Shown here piece after piece: positions 15,528 through 23,811 of a stretch of DNA of 28,104 nt. Within the stretch, counting starts at the first letter, position 1; each line of letters opens with the position of its first letter. The notes under the pieces are model-generated. The model did not search any database, was not told the origin of the DNA, and worked only from the letters and a program-made list of their open reading frames with translations. The position numbers and the translations under genes are program-made. Where the stretch lies: positions 1-28,104 of the forward strand of contig JBLINH010000010.1 of NCBI GenBank assembly GCA_047639165.1, read 5' to 3'. This stretch comes from JBLINH01 sp047639165. Lineage in GTDB: Bacteria; Patescibacteriota; Minisyncoccia; Phycocordibacterales; JAACPR01.

Positions 15528-17183
15528 TTATTGCTCGTCTATATGCTCTTTCATGTACTCAATCGTACCTCCAACCTTCTTTCCTGGATTAAATATATTA
15601 TTAGGATCAAATATCTCTTTTACCCTAACAAACAAGTCGTATACTTCCTCACCAAACATTTTCTCCACATATGGAGTTCTAATTATTCCATCGTTGTGTT
15701 CTGCAGTAATTGTTCCTCCATACTCAACTATTAGGCTATACACTTGCTCAGATACTACAGGAATTTTATCTCTTTCTTCTTGTTTTTTCAGGTCCATTAA
15801 GGGAATTATATGCAAGTTCCCTGAACCGGCGTGGCCTGCAATATTTACCTTGATATTATTTTTCTTGAGTATATCCAGAAGTTTTGGAAGAAATTCTGGT
15901 AATTTTTCTGGTGACACACAAAAATCCTCTATGAAAGGAGCTGCTCTTTTTCCTTTTACATGTTTTCGAAGTAGATTAAAACTCTCTCTTCTCATGACCC
16001 AATATTTTTCTGCTTCATCCTCATCCTTCACAATTCTGTGCATAACCTTCAACCCACCAAGTGATGAGATAGTCTCTTCAACTTTCCTATCAGCTTCTTC
16101 TTCAGAAGCCTCTGCTATTTGAACAAGTACGATTAGTTTTGGGATTCCTAACATCTTTATCCCAATCAAAACCTCTGGGAGAAACTGCTTAGCAAAAGCA
16201 AACGTCGACTTCCCTACTTTCTTTGCAATTTCTGGCATGAACCTAATACCAAGCTTCATAGTAGTATCATCAAAAGTTTCCATACTTTCAGGTTTTACTT
16301 TTATCAGTCTACTAACAACCTGCGGTAACTTAGACCATTTTTTAAAGAAAAGAACTACCAATCTTTTGTGTTCTTTAATCTCAACCAATCTAACTTCTGC
16401 TTCAGTTAGAATTCCAAGAGTTCCTTGAGAACCGGTGAACAACTGTGTTAGATCGAAAGTTCCAGCCTCTTTGTCATACACATCCCAAAGAGCGTATCCT
16501 GATGAATTCTTATCAACCTTAGGTTTTGCATTTTTGATAAGATCATAGTTTTGATCTATAAGTTCAAATGTTTTTCTATAGATCTCACCTTCAAATCCGG
16601 ATTGTTCTAGTTTTGACTCAAGCTCATCTTTATTCAATTTCCTAAAAGAATATTCTTCTCCATTAGCCAAGACCATTCTTAGTCTGTTAACAAAGTTTCT
16701 CATCTGTCCGTATTGTAGAGTCTTTTCTCCTCCACAGTTATTCATGATCATTCCACCGAATGCCGCTAAAGATTTAGAGGCTGGGTACACAGGCATTGAA
16801 ACATGTTTAGGTAATGTTTCTTTTTCAAAATCTCGAAAGAACAATCCCGGTCCAACCGCTGCTCGTAATCCTTCTATATCAACTTCTTCACTATCAAAAT
16901 ATCTTGTGAAGTCTAAAATAATTCCTTCTCCAATTGCTCCTCCGGACATACAAGTTCCAGCTGCTCTACCTGTTATTGAAAGTTTTCTATATTCATTCCT
17001 GTTGTTGTTTATAAAATGTATTAGTCCAGAAACATCCTTACTATCTCTTGGGTATGCCACAAGTTGTGGTCGCACTTTAAAAAGAGAAGCATCATGACTA
17101 TACTTTTCTAGAGTTTCATTATCAAAAAGAACTTCTCCTTTAAAAAATTCTTTTATTTCTTGTTGTAGGTTATTCGATACCAT
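15528..17183 (-). CDS. FAD-linked 2-hydroxyacid dehydrogenase (GlcD / D-lactate dehydrogenase type)
   Basis: A 551-residue flavoenzyme of the VAO/PCMH fold. The FAD-binding domain (about 35-245) contains SITGRAAGTCMSGGAIGEGI, the pyrophosphate loop, and AAFGGMIMNNCGGEKTLQYG. LTQLFTGSQGTLGILTEAEV follows. The FAD-oxidase C domain has IAGHAGSGNLHIIPLMDL and TAEHNDGIIRTPYVEKMFGE, matching the GDGNLH and EHGxGxxR motifs of glycolate oxidase and D-lactate dehydrogenase. The protein ends at FNPGKKVGGTIEYM without the Fe-S domain found in longer fusions. It could oxidise D-lactate or another 2-hydroxyacid; the substrate and electron acceptor cannot be told. Its start overlaps the fba stop by 14 nt, so it is co-expressed with aldolase. 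Confidence 0.85.
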   Translation of the reverse strand: MVSNNLQQEIKEFFKGEVLFDNETLEKYSHDASLFKVRPQLVAYPRDSKDVSGLIHFINNNRNEYRKLSITGRAAGTCMSGGAIGEGIILDFTRYFDSEEVDIEGLRAAVGPGLFFRDFEKETLPKHVSMPVYPASKSLAAFGGMIMNNCGGEKTLQYGQMRNFVNRLRMVLANGEEYSFRKLNKDELESKLEQSGFEGEIYRKTFELIDQNYDLIKNAKPKVDKNSSGYALWDVYDKEAGTFDLTQLFTGSQGTLGILTEAEVRLVEIKEHKRLVVLFFKKWSKLPQVVSRLIKVKPESMETFDDTTMKLGIRFMPEIAKKVGKSTFAFAKQFLPEVLIGIKMLGIPKLIVLVQIAEASEEEADRKVEETISSLGGLKVMHRIVKDEDEAEKYWVMRRESFNLLRKHVKGKRAAPFIEDFCVSPEKLPEFLPKLLDILKKNNIKVNIAGHAGSGNLHIIPLMDLKKQEERDKIPVVSEQVYSLIVEYGGTITAEHNDGIIRTPYVEKMFGEEVYDLFVRVKEIFDPNNIFNPGKKVGGTIEYMKEHIDEQ

Positions 17184-18036
17184 TGAAAAGTTTCAAACGA
17201 TCACTAACAGATTTCTCTACAGCTTCAACCGCTGGTTTCAACAAACGGTACGGTGCTATCTCATCTGGATTGTTTTGAAGAGATAACTTTATACCATCTT
17301 TAAGCGCTAGTCTAATTTCAGTATTAATATGGACGATAGACATTCCAGCTTTTATTGAAGTTTTAAAGTCTTCATCTGTTATGCCAGAGCCCCCATGAAG
17401 CACCAATGGTACTCCTGTTGCCTCTCTTATCGCCTTGATTCTCTCAGTATCTATCCTTGGGTTAGCCTTTCCTTTCAAAATTCCGTGCATATTACCAACA
17501 GCTGGCGCCAAAAGATCAACTCCTGTTTCTTTTACAAAGTTAACTGCTTCTTCTATATTTGTCATAAATTCATCTGTTGCTACTCCTTCTGGAATCTCAT
17601 CCACAATCTTTGATGACTGTCCGATGTTTCCAAGCTCAGCTTCCACTATAATGTCTCTCCCTGATTCTCTTGCGTAGTCAACACACTTTTTAGTAGTTTC
17701 TATATTCTCTTCAGGTGATAGTTTTACACCGTCAAAAATTACAGCATCATACCCTGCATCAATAGCTTCTTTTACCCCTTCAAAAGAATATGTATGATCT
17801 GCATTCAAAAAGATTGGATAATTATGTTGTTCTCTAAGTACTTTCACTAAAGCTACAGCCTCATGTACTCCAACAAAGTTTCTTTCTCCTTCTGATGTTC
17901 CAATTATAACTGGCAGATCTAGTTTCTTAGCTGCATTAAAAATTCCGTGTAGTGCTTCGAGATTTGAAATATTAAAGTGCCCAATAGCTACTTTTTTCTC
18001 TTCAGCCTCTTTAATATATTCTCTCAATGTTTTCAT
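17170..18036 (-). CDS. fba: Class II fructose-bisphosphate aldolase
   Basis: A 288-residue zinc aldolase, (beta-alpha)8 barrel, splitting or forming fructose 1,6-bisphosphate (or tagatose bisphosphate). FLNADHTYSFEGVKEAIDAG holds the catalytic Asp and the first zinc His; EAELGNIG, APAVGNMHG and VPLVLHGGSG bring the other ligands and the phosphate loop. The ATG at 18036 (MKTLREYI) is preferred to the codon 18 nt upstream because an extended -10 box lies in between, 8 nt before it. It shares an operon with the FAD oxidoreductase. Tagatose- and ketose-bisphosphate aldolases look alike, so the exact sugar is inferred from context. Confidence 0.9.
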   Translation of the reverse strand: MKTLREYIKEAEEKKVAIGHFNISNLEALHGIFNAAKKLDLPVIIGTSEGERNFVGVHEAVALVKVLREQHNYPIFLNADHTYSFEGVKEAIDAGYDAVIFDGVKLSPEENIETTKKCVDYARESGRDIIVEAELGNIGQSSKIVDEIPEGVATDEFMTNIEEAVNFVKETGVDLLAPAVGNMHGILKGKANPRIDTERIKAIREATGVPLVLHGGSGITDEDFKTSIKAGMSIVHINTEIRLALKDGIKLSLQNNPDEIAPYRLLKPAVEAVEKSVSDRLKLFNGIE

Positions 18037-18044
18037 ATATGTGT

Positions 18045-18053
18045 ATTGTAACA
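18045..18053 (-). promoter_or_regulatory. fba extended -10 promoter, leaderless
   Basis: TGT followed by TACAAT (18045-18050), 8 nt before the ATG. The -35 region falls in the upstream terminator stem and has no match. Confidence 0.55.
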
Positions 18054-18056
18054 TGA

Positions 18057-18089
18057 ATGAGAAAAGCCGCGGTAGTGTATACCGCGGCT
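18057..18089 (-). terminator. Terminator of the 91-aa unknown gene
   Basis: A perfect 10-bp stem AGCCGCGGTA/TACCGCGGCT with a 5-nt loop (18065-18089), followed on the minus strand by TTTCTC. It lies 9 nt past the stop at 18099. Confidence 0.8.
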
Positions 18090-18098
18090 CCCTTATTA

Positions 18099-18374
18099 TT
18101 AGTGAATTTTAGAGATTCTATCAGAATTATGAGTGTTCATCTTTTTGATAAAACCAGTGAGATTACTATGCTTGCCAGAATTTTCCTTCATAGCCGTTTT
18201 CAAAGTAATAATCTTTTCTTCAATCACTTTATGATTGTGATTATTATCCGATCGCTGTTTTATTGCATATTCAAAAAGTCTTCCTCTTTCACCATCTCCT
18301 AGACTATTTAGTTCACGAAGGACTTCATCAAACCTTTCTTCACTTATCAGCTTCTCTAATTCTGGAATGTTCAT
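18099..18374 (-). CDS. Hypothetical protein (91 aa)
   Basis: A soluble, charged 91-residue protein starting MNIPELEKLISEERFDEVLR, with predicted helices and a His/Asn patch NNHNHKV near the middle; no membrane segment. I recognise no family. It has its own promoter (TTGACA, 16 nt, TATTGT; ATG 10 nt on) and its own terminator, which supports a real, monocistronic gene. It diverges from the PfkB-kinase gene with overlapping promoter regions. Confidence 0.65.
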   Translation of the reverse strand: MNIPELEKLISEERFDEVLRELNSLGDGERGRLFEYAIKQRSDNNHNHKVIEEKIITLKTAMKENSGKHSNLTGFIKKMNTHNSDRISKIH

Positions 18375-18384
18375 ATCAACACAA

Positions 18385-18412
18385 ACAATACGTATTATTA
18401 TCTACATGTCAA
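18385..18412 (-). promoter_or_regulatory. Promoter of the 91-aa gene
   Basis: TTGACA (18407-18412), 16 nt, TATTGT (18385-18390) on the minus strand; 10 nt to the ATG. Its -35 box lies 22 nt from the divergent kinase -10 box. Confidence 0.55.
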
Positions 18413-18433
18413 TTAAAAGTTTCCACTCTAATT

Positions 18434-18442
18434 TGATACAAT
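18434..18442 (+). promoter_or_regulatory. PfkB-kinase extended -10 promoter, leaderless
   Basis: TGA followed by TACAAT (18437-18442), 8 nt before ATG 18451. The -35 region is only TTAAAA-like. Confidence 0.55.
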
Positions 18443-18450
18443 ATCTCTAT

Positions 18451-19452
18451 ATGCAAAAACAAATAGATTTTCTCGCCGTCGGAGACATAGTTACAGACGC
18501 ATTTATAGCATTAAACGAAGAATCAACATGGATTGAAAAAGACAATCCTCAAAAGTCTAAAGAGCTTTGTATGGCCTTTGGAGACAAATTACCATATGAC
18601 AGCGTAAAAGTATTAGCTGCTGTTGGTAACAGTCCTAATGCGTCAGTTGGAGCCCATAGACTGGGGTTAACATCTGCTCTTGTTACAAACCTTGGTGATG
18701 ATAAGTTTGGAATCGAACAAAAAGAAACACTTGAAGGACAAGGTGTTATCACTGACTACGTGAAGGTTCACGAAGGTAAAGATTCTAACTACCACTATGT
18801 TCTTAGACTCGGAGCAGAAAGAACTATTCTGGTAAAACACACCGAATGGGATTATGAGTTTCCAGAAATAGAACTGGGCCCAAAGTTCCTATATCTTTCA
18901 TCATTAGCTGAAAACTCTCTGCCACATCATCAAGATATAGTGGAGTATCTAAAGAAACATCCAGAAACAAAATTAGCTTTTCAACCAGGAACATTTCAAA
19001 TGAAATTAGGTAAAGATAAGTTGAAAGAAGTTTATGAAAACACAGAAGTTTTCTTTTGTAATAAAGAGGAAGCTCAAAGAATTTTAGAAACAGAAGAAAC
19101 AGATTTTAAGGAACTCCTTAAAATGATGCATAGTATCGGACCAAAAATAGTAGCACTAACAGATGGTCCTGACGGATCATATGCATACGACGGAGAAACC
19201 GCTTGGTTCATCCCAATGTATCCCGATCCTGCTCCTCCAGTCGAAAGAACTGGTGCTGGAGATTCTTTTGCAAGTGCCTTCACAAGTGCCCTAATTCTTG
19301 GAAAAACAATTCCAGAAGCACTTCAATGGGGACCAGTTAACTCAATGAATGTTGTTCAACACATTGGTGCTCAAGAGGGATTACTAACCAGAGAGGAACA
19401 TCAAGAATGGTTAGAGAAGAGACCAGACTATTTTGTAGCTAAAGAGATATAA
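18451..19452 (+). CDS. PfkB-family sugar/nucleoside kinase
   Basis: A 333-residue kinase of the ribokinase fold. The N-terminal strand is DFLAVGDIVTDAFIALN. The substrate region has GNSPNASVGAHRLGLTSAL and LGDDKFG. The C-terminal signature VERTGAGDSFASAFTSALIL holds the anion-hole GAGD with the catalytic Asp. An earlier ATG at 18367 is open, but the -10 box lies between it and ATG 18451, so the shorter form is chosen. The substrate may be fructose, fructose 6-phosphate, ribose or a nucleoside. No classical PfkA is in the window, so a phosphofructokinase-like role next to fba is possible but unproven. It is followed by a strong terminator. Confidence 0.85.
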   Translation: MQKQIDFLAVGDIVTDAFIALNEESTWIEKDNPQKSKELCMAFGDKLPYDSVKVLAAVGNSPNASVGAHRLGLTSALVTNLGDDKFGIEQKETLEGQGVITDYVKVHEGKDSNYHYVLRLGAERTILVKHTEWDYEFPEIELGPKFLYLSSLAENSLPHHQDIVEYLKKHPETKLAFQPGTFQMKLGKDKLKEVYENTEVFFCNKEEAQRILETEETDFKELLKMMHSIGPKIVALTDGPDGSYAYDGETAWFIPMYPDPAPPVERTGAGDSFASAFTSALILGKTIPEALQWGPVNSMNVVQHIGAQEGLLTREEHQEWLEKRPDYFVAKEI

Positions 19453-19454
19453 GG

Positions 19455-19487
19455 AAAAGCCCAGCAGACCTGCTGGGCTTTTGTTTT
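19455..19487 (+). terminator. Terminator of the PfkB-kinase gene
   Basis: A 12-bp stem AAAAGCCCAGCA/TGCTGGGCTTTT with loop GACC, followed by TTGTTTTGTG. It also lies 19 nt past the minus-strand stop at 19506 and may serve both genes. Confidence 0.9.
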
Positions 19488-19505
19488 GTGAGTTTTCTAC
19501 TTATC

Positions 19506-19826
19506 TCAAGCTGGACTATTAGGAGTCTCCATATTAGTCACGAGATGGTAACTACTACGAAAATCTCTCAATAGAACTTCAATTGTTGTGGCTCCGTCTC
19601 TCAACATTGCCTCGAAAATTGGTCTGAGAATAACAGTTCGGGGATTTGGAACCTTTGTAGATTCCGAATCAGCTTTGTATAGCGTCTCGTTGTAGACATA
19701 TGGAACAGATTGCTGAACAATCCTTTCTCCTATGCATTCAACTCGGTATGTCCCCTTTTCGTCTTGGTAGAACTCACCCTCTTTAGGTATTGATGTATTA
19801 TTAATAATACGGTGGGTTGTGTTCGT
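19506..19826 (-). CDS. Hidden gene with a predicted ACG start, unknown function
   Basis: An open frame of 106 codons from 19826 to TGA at 19506-19508. It fills an otherwise gene-free stretch and has no ATG, GTG or TTG before an internal ATG that would leave only 41 residues. A good promoter (TTGCAA, 17 nt, TATAAG) ends 8 nt before an in-frame ACG, the spacing seen before ATG in other leaderless genes here. The frame opens only three codons further upstream (stop TAA). The product would read (M)NTTHRIINNTSIPKEGEFY..., with RVECIGERIVQQSVPYVYNE and ATTIEVLLRDFRSSYHLVTN; it is polar, with no membrane segment and no family I recognise. Alternatives are an ATT start at codon 7 or 8, or a gene that has lost its ATG by one substitution. 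Confidence 0.55.
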   Translation of the reverse strand, partial: TNTTHRIINNTSIPKEGEFYQDEKGTYRVECIGERIVQQSVPYVYNETLYKADSESTKVPNPRTVILRPIFEAMLRDGATTIEVLLRDFRSSYHLVTNMETPNSPA

Positions 19827-19834
19827 TCTTTCTA

Positions 19835-19863
19835 CTTATACAATATATTTGATTTTCTTGCAA
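19835..19863 (-). promoter_or_regulatory. Promoter of the ACG-start gene
   Basis: TTGCAA (19858-19863), 17 nt, TATAAG (19835-19840) on the minus strand. The -35 box overlaps the region just before the histidine-kinase stop (19867). Confidence 0.65.
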
Positions 19864-19866
19864 CCT

Positions 19867-21210
19867 CTATTTAACAAGTGGAAATCTCAATATAAAATGA
19901 GTGGCGACACCCTTTATGGACTGTACTTCTACAGTCCCGTCCATACTCTCAACCAGTTGTTTTGTAATCCAAAGCCCAAGTCCTGTACCAGAGATACCTG
20001 CTGTATCGTCATTTTTTATACGGTAGAACTTCTTAAACAAATTCTCTTGTTCTTCACTATTCATACCAAGTCCCGTATCACTAACTCTGATGATAAGGTC
20101 CTTACCGTCTGTCCTTGTATTAACTTCAACATTTCCTTGTTTAGTATACTTAACAGCATTACCTATTATGTTGTTAAGTATCTGTTTTATCTTACTCTGA
20201 TCTATTTTTATATCTCCACCTTCAGATATGTTTGTGTTTAGTTTTAAGTTTTTCAACTCAGCTTGAATCTTGAATCCTTCGATCATTTCCTCAATTAAAG
20301 ATGTTGGATTTAGTACTTCAAAATCAAACTCAATTATTCCCTGCTCAATTCTTGAAACATCAAGCATGTCAGATATCAAACCATTCAAATGTTTTATAGA
20401 TATTCCTATCTTCTTGAGATTGTCCTTATCATCTTTATTTATATTGGGACTTTCATCGAGCAAAGATGCATATCCTCCTATGATAGAAAGAGGTGTTCGA
20501 AGTTCATGTGACGCCATTCCAATAAAATCATCTTTTAATTGATCAACGTCTTTAAGTTTCTTATACAAAGAAATGTAGTCAATTATTTTTGAGTGTCTCA
20601 AAAACAGAACCATAATCAAAAGTACTATACCTATAAGGATAGCTATACTCATTTTAATACTTACATCAATCAGTTTATCTGCTTCTGAAAGAGTTTGAGT
20701 AGTGACAATAGATCCTATGATTTTTCCACTGTCATCAACAACAGCTCTAACAGTATCGAATAATCTTTCCTCACTAAATCTTTCAAAGGTATATGAGTTC
20801 TTATGATCTCTTAATGCAAAAGAAAGACTCTCCGTAAATTTACTTTCGACTTTACCAATATCTTCTTTATTAAGTGATGCAACGATAACCGCATTATCAT
20901 TATCCAACTTCAATATTTTGAAGGTAGTGATAGTCTCATTACTACTTGCAATAGCATTCACTTTCTCTTGAAGAAGATTTTGGTCGTCGATATGAAGTGG
21001 TACAAATTGTGCCAAAACATCTTGTATTGAACCTATTCTCACATTAATCAATCTGTCTTGTGCATCTTGTGCAACAGATACAAACATATTAGCAGAAACA
21101 GCGAACCCGAGAACTATTAATAACGCCAGTAAAGCTGTCCACCACAACTGTGGTTTACTCTTTACATTGTTAAACCCTAACTTAATAGTTTTTATCAGGT
21201 TTTCGCTCAT
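19867..21210 (-). CDS. Membrane sensor histidine kinase (orphan)
   Basis: A 447-residue kinase. Two membrane segments (about 23-45 and 184-204) enclose an extracytoplasmic sensor of about 135 residues that resembles a PAS-like/dCache sensor only loosely. The HisKA domain has the H-box FIGMASHELRTPLSIIGGYA with phosphoacceptor H235. The ATPase has the N-box NNIIGNAVKYT, G1 box DTGLGM (378-383), F region LFKKFYRI and G2 box GTGLGL (408-413). No response regulator is in the window. Its ATG follows the stop of the Ig-like surface protein with no base between (TAAATG), so both are made together. The surface protein may be an accessory sensor or the regulated product; this is inference. Confidence 0.92.
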   Translation of the reverse strand: MSENLIKTIKLGFNNVKSKPQLWWTALLALLIVLGFAVSANMFVSVAQDAQDRLINVRIGSIQDVLAQFVPLHIDDQNLLQEKVNAIASSNETITTFKILKLDNDNAVIVASLNKEDIGKVESKFTESLSFALRDHKNSYTFERFSEERLFDTVRAVVDDSGKIIGSIVTTQTLSEADKLIDVSIKMSIAILIGIVLLIMVLFLRHSKIIDYISLYKKLKDVDQLKDDFIGMASHELRTPLSIIGGYASLLDESPNINKDDKDNLKKIGISIKHLNGLISDMLDVSRIEQGIIEFDFEVLNPTSLIEEMIEGFKIQAELKNLKLNTNISEGGDIKIDQSKIKQILNNIIGNAVKYTKQGNVEVNTRTDGKDLIIRVSDTGLGMNSEEQENLFKKFYRIKNDDTAGISGTGLGLWITKQLVESMDGTVEVQSIKGVATHFILRFPLVK

Positions 21211-22812
21211 TTATACAACATTATTCAACTCTTCTGGTAGCTTGTGCTTCCTACCTAAAATTATCAAGATCCCGATGAAAGCAATTACTAGAATAGTCAT
21301 AACTATTGAAATTATATTATCTTTCAAGAAGTTTGGATCTTGTACTGGAATTTCAATGTCATTACCTAACACGTTAATAGTTGCAGCTTCGGCAGTCTTT
21401 ACGAATGGAATCGCATTACTTCTTGCTACGATCTTACCTGTGTTATCAACAGTGGCTACGAATACCTCATGCTCTCCATCTTCAAGTTCCTTATCAAGCG
21501 TATATTCCCACTCTCCGTTCTCATCAGCCTTGATTGTAACAACTACAGGTGTACTGAAGATATATAGTGTAACTAAAGAGTTTGGTAGTGCTTTACCAGA
21601 GAAAGCGACTTTATTCTTACCTTCCATAGCATCACTACTGATTAGTTTAACCTCTGTAACTGTGTGTAATTCTGAGATTACGGATGTATTATCCTCTTTA
21701 GGGTTTTCAAAGTTAATTCTTTCTTCATTATCACTTGTAGGGTTAATTCCAAGTACAATCTTCTCCCTATCGTTTAGACGGTCCCCTTTAGTGTAGGCTT
21801 TGTCTGGATCTGTCTTATATATATATACCTCGTCGTAATCTGACAATCCATCACCGTCAGTATCTTCAAGTAGTAATTCTCCACCTCTATCTGCAATGAT
21901 GTCTTTCTTAGATTCAATCCTTTCGCTTAGATCATTTAGTTTTTCCTGTACCTTTAATCTTCTTTCTGTTAGATCAACGTCTTTCCCTGTCTCTTCTTCT
22001 ATTTTCGCCTCTATCTCATCGAACATAGCTTCGATTGATAATTTGAGTTTTTCTAGATTTACATCACTTACAACGTCTCTATATTTAAGTCTTTCTTCAA
22101 TGTTCTTCGTGATGTTTTTTTCAATGTCAGAAACTTCTTTTTTAGTTTTTTCTGAAAAGACTATATCTATCTTTTCTGTTACATGATTATCTTCGTCATC
22201 AGAGTCACTGTCTTCTGTTTCAACTTTTATAGTTTCAGTGAATTTTCTATTTATTTCTTTCTTGACTTCATCCTTGGCTTTAATACTTTCTTTTTTAATA
22301 GTATTAACATTCTTTGAAATTTCACCAACGTCCTCGTTTAATCTAACATTCACTTCTGTGTGTGGTGTGAACGTTTTTTCTAATGATTCTCTTGGTTCTT
22401 CATTATATTTTTCAAGATATCCTTCAAGATATCTTTCTTTTAGATCTTCAGTTTCAGTATTATATTTTGTAATAAACTGATATTTATCACTTAAACTATC
22501 ATCAGTTGACGTGATAGTGTTTTCATCTGTATAAGAACTTTCAACTTCTACAACCTCCTTAACTGAATCTTTAGTTAAGGTATCTGTATGAGAACTTTTA
22601 ACTTTTTCTGCTTTTCTGTCTTCTACAACCTCCGATTCTTTATATTTAATTTTTAATTCTTCTTTTCTGGCTTCCACCTCTTCTACTATCTCTTCCTTTG
22701 TAAAAGATGATATTCCGTCACTTTCTCCAAAAGCGGTAAAAGAAAAGACTGTTAAACCAATAACAGGTATTGCGAAAATAGCTGTTGCTATGATGTGTAC
22801 AGTTTTATCCAT
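21211..22812 (-). CDS. Surface protein with coiled coil, calcium-type repeat and Ig-like domain
   Basis: A 533-residue envelope protein. An N-terminal membrane segment or signal (about 6-28) is followed by a 270-residue, very Glu/Lys-rich stretch (about 38-305) predicted to be helical or coiled coil. One EF-hand/thrombospondin type 3 loop follows (DTDGDGLSDYDE, 317-328), then a second weaker one (GINPTSDNEE). A bacterial Ig-like domain spans about 385-475 (AFSGKALPNSLVTLYIFSTP, ENGEWEYTLDKELEDGEHEV). A C-terminal membrane segment (about 499-520) and a short basic tail end the protein. So it is anchored at one or both ends with a long rod outside. It is directly coupled to the sensor kinase that follows. 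It could be an adhesin or a mechanical/ligand sensor; no specific family is recognised. Confidence 0.75.
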   Translation of the reverse strand: MDKTVHIIATAIFAIPVIGLTVFSFTAFGESDGISSFTKEEIVEEVEARKEELKIKYKESEVVEDRKAEKVKSSHTDTLTKDSVKEVVEVESSYTDENTITSTDDSLSDKYQFITKYNTETEDLKERYLEGYLEKYNEEPRESLEKTFTPHTEVNVRLNEDVGEISKNVNTIKKESIKAKDEVKKEINRKFTETIKVETEDSDSDDEDNHVTEKIDIVFSEKTKKEVSDIEKNITKNIEERLKYRDVVSDVNLEKLKLSIEAMFDEIEAKIEEETGKDVDLTERRLKVQEKLNDLSERIESKKDIIADRGGELLLEDTDGDGLSDYDEVYIYKTDPDKAYTKGDRLNDREKIVLGINPTSDNEERINFENPKEDNTSVISELHTVTEVKLISSDAMEGKNKVAFSGKALPNSLVTLYIFSTPVVVTIKADENGEWEYTLDKELEDGEHEVFVATVDNTGKIVARSNAIPFVKTAEAATINVLGNDIEIPVQDPNFLKDNIISIVMTILVIAFIGILIILGRKHKLPEELNNVV

Positions 22813-22818
22813 ATAAAT

Positions 22819-22824
22819 ATTATA
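22819..22824 (-). promoter_or_regulatory. -10 box of the surface protein / kinase operon
   Basis: TATAAT on the minus strand, 6 nt before the ATG; transcription should begin at or beside the A of ATG. A weak TTAGAA-like -35 box lies upstream. Confidence 0.5.
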
Positions 22825-23811
22825 CTACTCTTTAACTTTTCTTTCTAAGACTTTTTCTACAGCTCTTATAATAGATACTTCGTCCATTTCGTAATACTTA
22901 ATTAGTTCTTCTGGAGTTCCGGACTGTCCAAAAACATCTTTCATTCCTATGAACTCAATTGGTGTTGGTGCGTACTTTGATAGACATTCCGATACCGCAC
23001 TTCCCATACCTCCTGCAATTTGATGTTCTTCGACTGTTACGATAGCTCCTACCTCTGAGGCGAGATCAACAATCGAATCGACATCAAGTGGTTTGATCGT
23101 CGCAAGATTCATTACCTTCACTGGTATAGTCGAGTTCTTAGCGGCTAAAATAGCCTTGAATAGTAGTGCTCCTGTAGCAATGATTCCAACCTTAGCTTTC
23201 TCTTCAGGCTCGTACACTATATACGCCTTACCTATCTCAAATGGAGTTTCTTCAGTTGTTATAATAGGGGTTTTCTCTCTAGCTAAACGTATATATGTAG
23301 GAGCACTTGTCTTAGCACAAGCCATTGTAGCTTTTTTAGCTTCGATCGCATCACAAGGTGAAATGACAACCATATTTGGAATAACTCTAGTAATAGCTAT
23401 ATCTTCAATAGCTTGATGGGTTCCTCCATCAGGCCCAACTGATACTCCAGCGTGTGAGCCCGCTATTTTTACCGGTACATCGTTGTAACAAATAGTAGTT
23501 CTAATCTGTTCCCAGTTTCTTCCCGGTGAAAACATAGCGTAACTCGATATGAAAGGAATCTTTCCCATAGCTGCCATACCTGATGCAACTGATGCAAGAT
23601 TTTGTTCTGCCACTCCAACTTCGATAAATCTTTTAGGAAACTCGTCTCTGAAAAAATTCATCTTTGTTGAATCTGTTAAATCAGCGCAAAGTCCGACGAC
23701 ATTTTCGTCTAACTTTCCAGCTTCAAGAAGACCTTCGCCAAATCCGTTTCGGATTGGAACCATTTCAACATTATCTTTAAATATATTCGGGTTTAAATTA
23801 TTCATGGTCAT
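22825..23811 (-). CDS. Transketolase, C-terminal subunit
   Basis: A 328-residue subunit carrying the pyrimidine-binding and C-terminal domains of split transketolase. RFIEVGVAEQNLASVASGMA contains the Glu that activates thiamine diphosphate. SHAGVSVGPDGGTHQAIEDI and VEEHQIAGGMGSAVSECLSK are typical of the transketolase/DXS-like class. It pairs with the N-terminal subunit just upstream to move two-carbon units between sugar phosphates. The start overlaps the upstream stop by 14 nt. ATG 23811 is preferred to the ATG two codons later, because AGGAGGG lies 13 nt upstream, although that spacing is long. Confidence 0.93.
   Translation of the reverse strand: MTMNNLNPNIFKDNVEMVPIRNGFGEGLLEAGKLDENVVGLCADLTDSTKMNFFRDEFPKRFIEVGVAEQNLASVASGMAAMGKIPFISSYAMFSPGRNWEQIRTTICYNDVPVKIAGSHAGVSVGPDGGTHQAIEDIAITRVIPNMVVISPCDAIEAKKATMACAKTSAPTYIRLAREKTPIITTEETPFEIGKAYIVYEPEEKAKVGIIATGALLFKAILAAKNSTIPVKVMNLATIKPLDVDSIVDLASEVGAIVTVEEHQIAGGMGSAVSECLSKYAPTPIEFIGMKDVFGQSGTPEELIKYYEMDEVSIIRAVEKVLERKVKE

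Noticed and set aside
15528..15734. A small plus-strand frame at the end of the oxidoreductase gene
   Set aside because: It is antisense to the conserved FAD-oxidase C domain and has no start signals.
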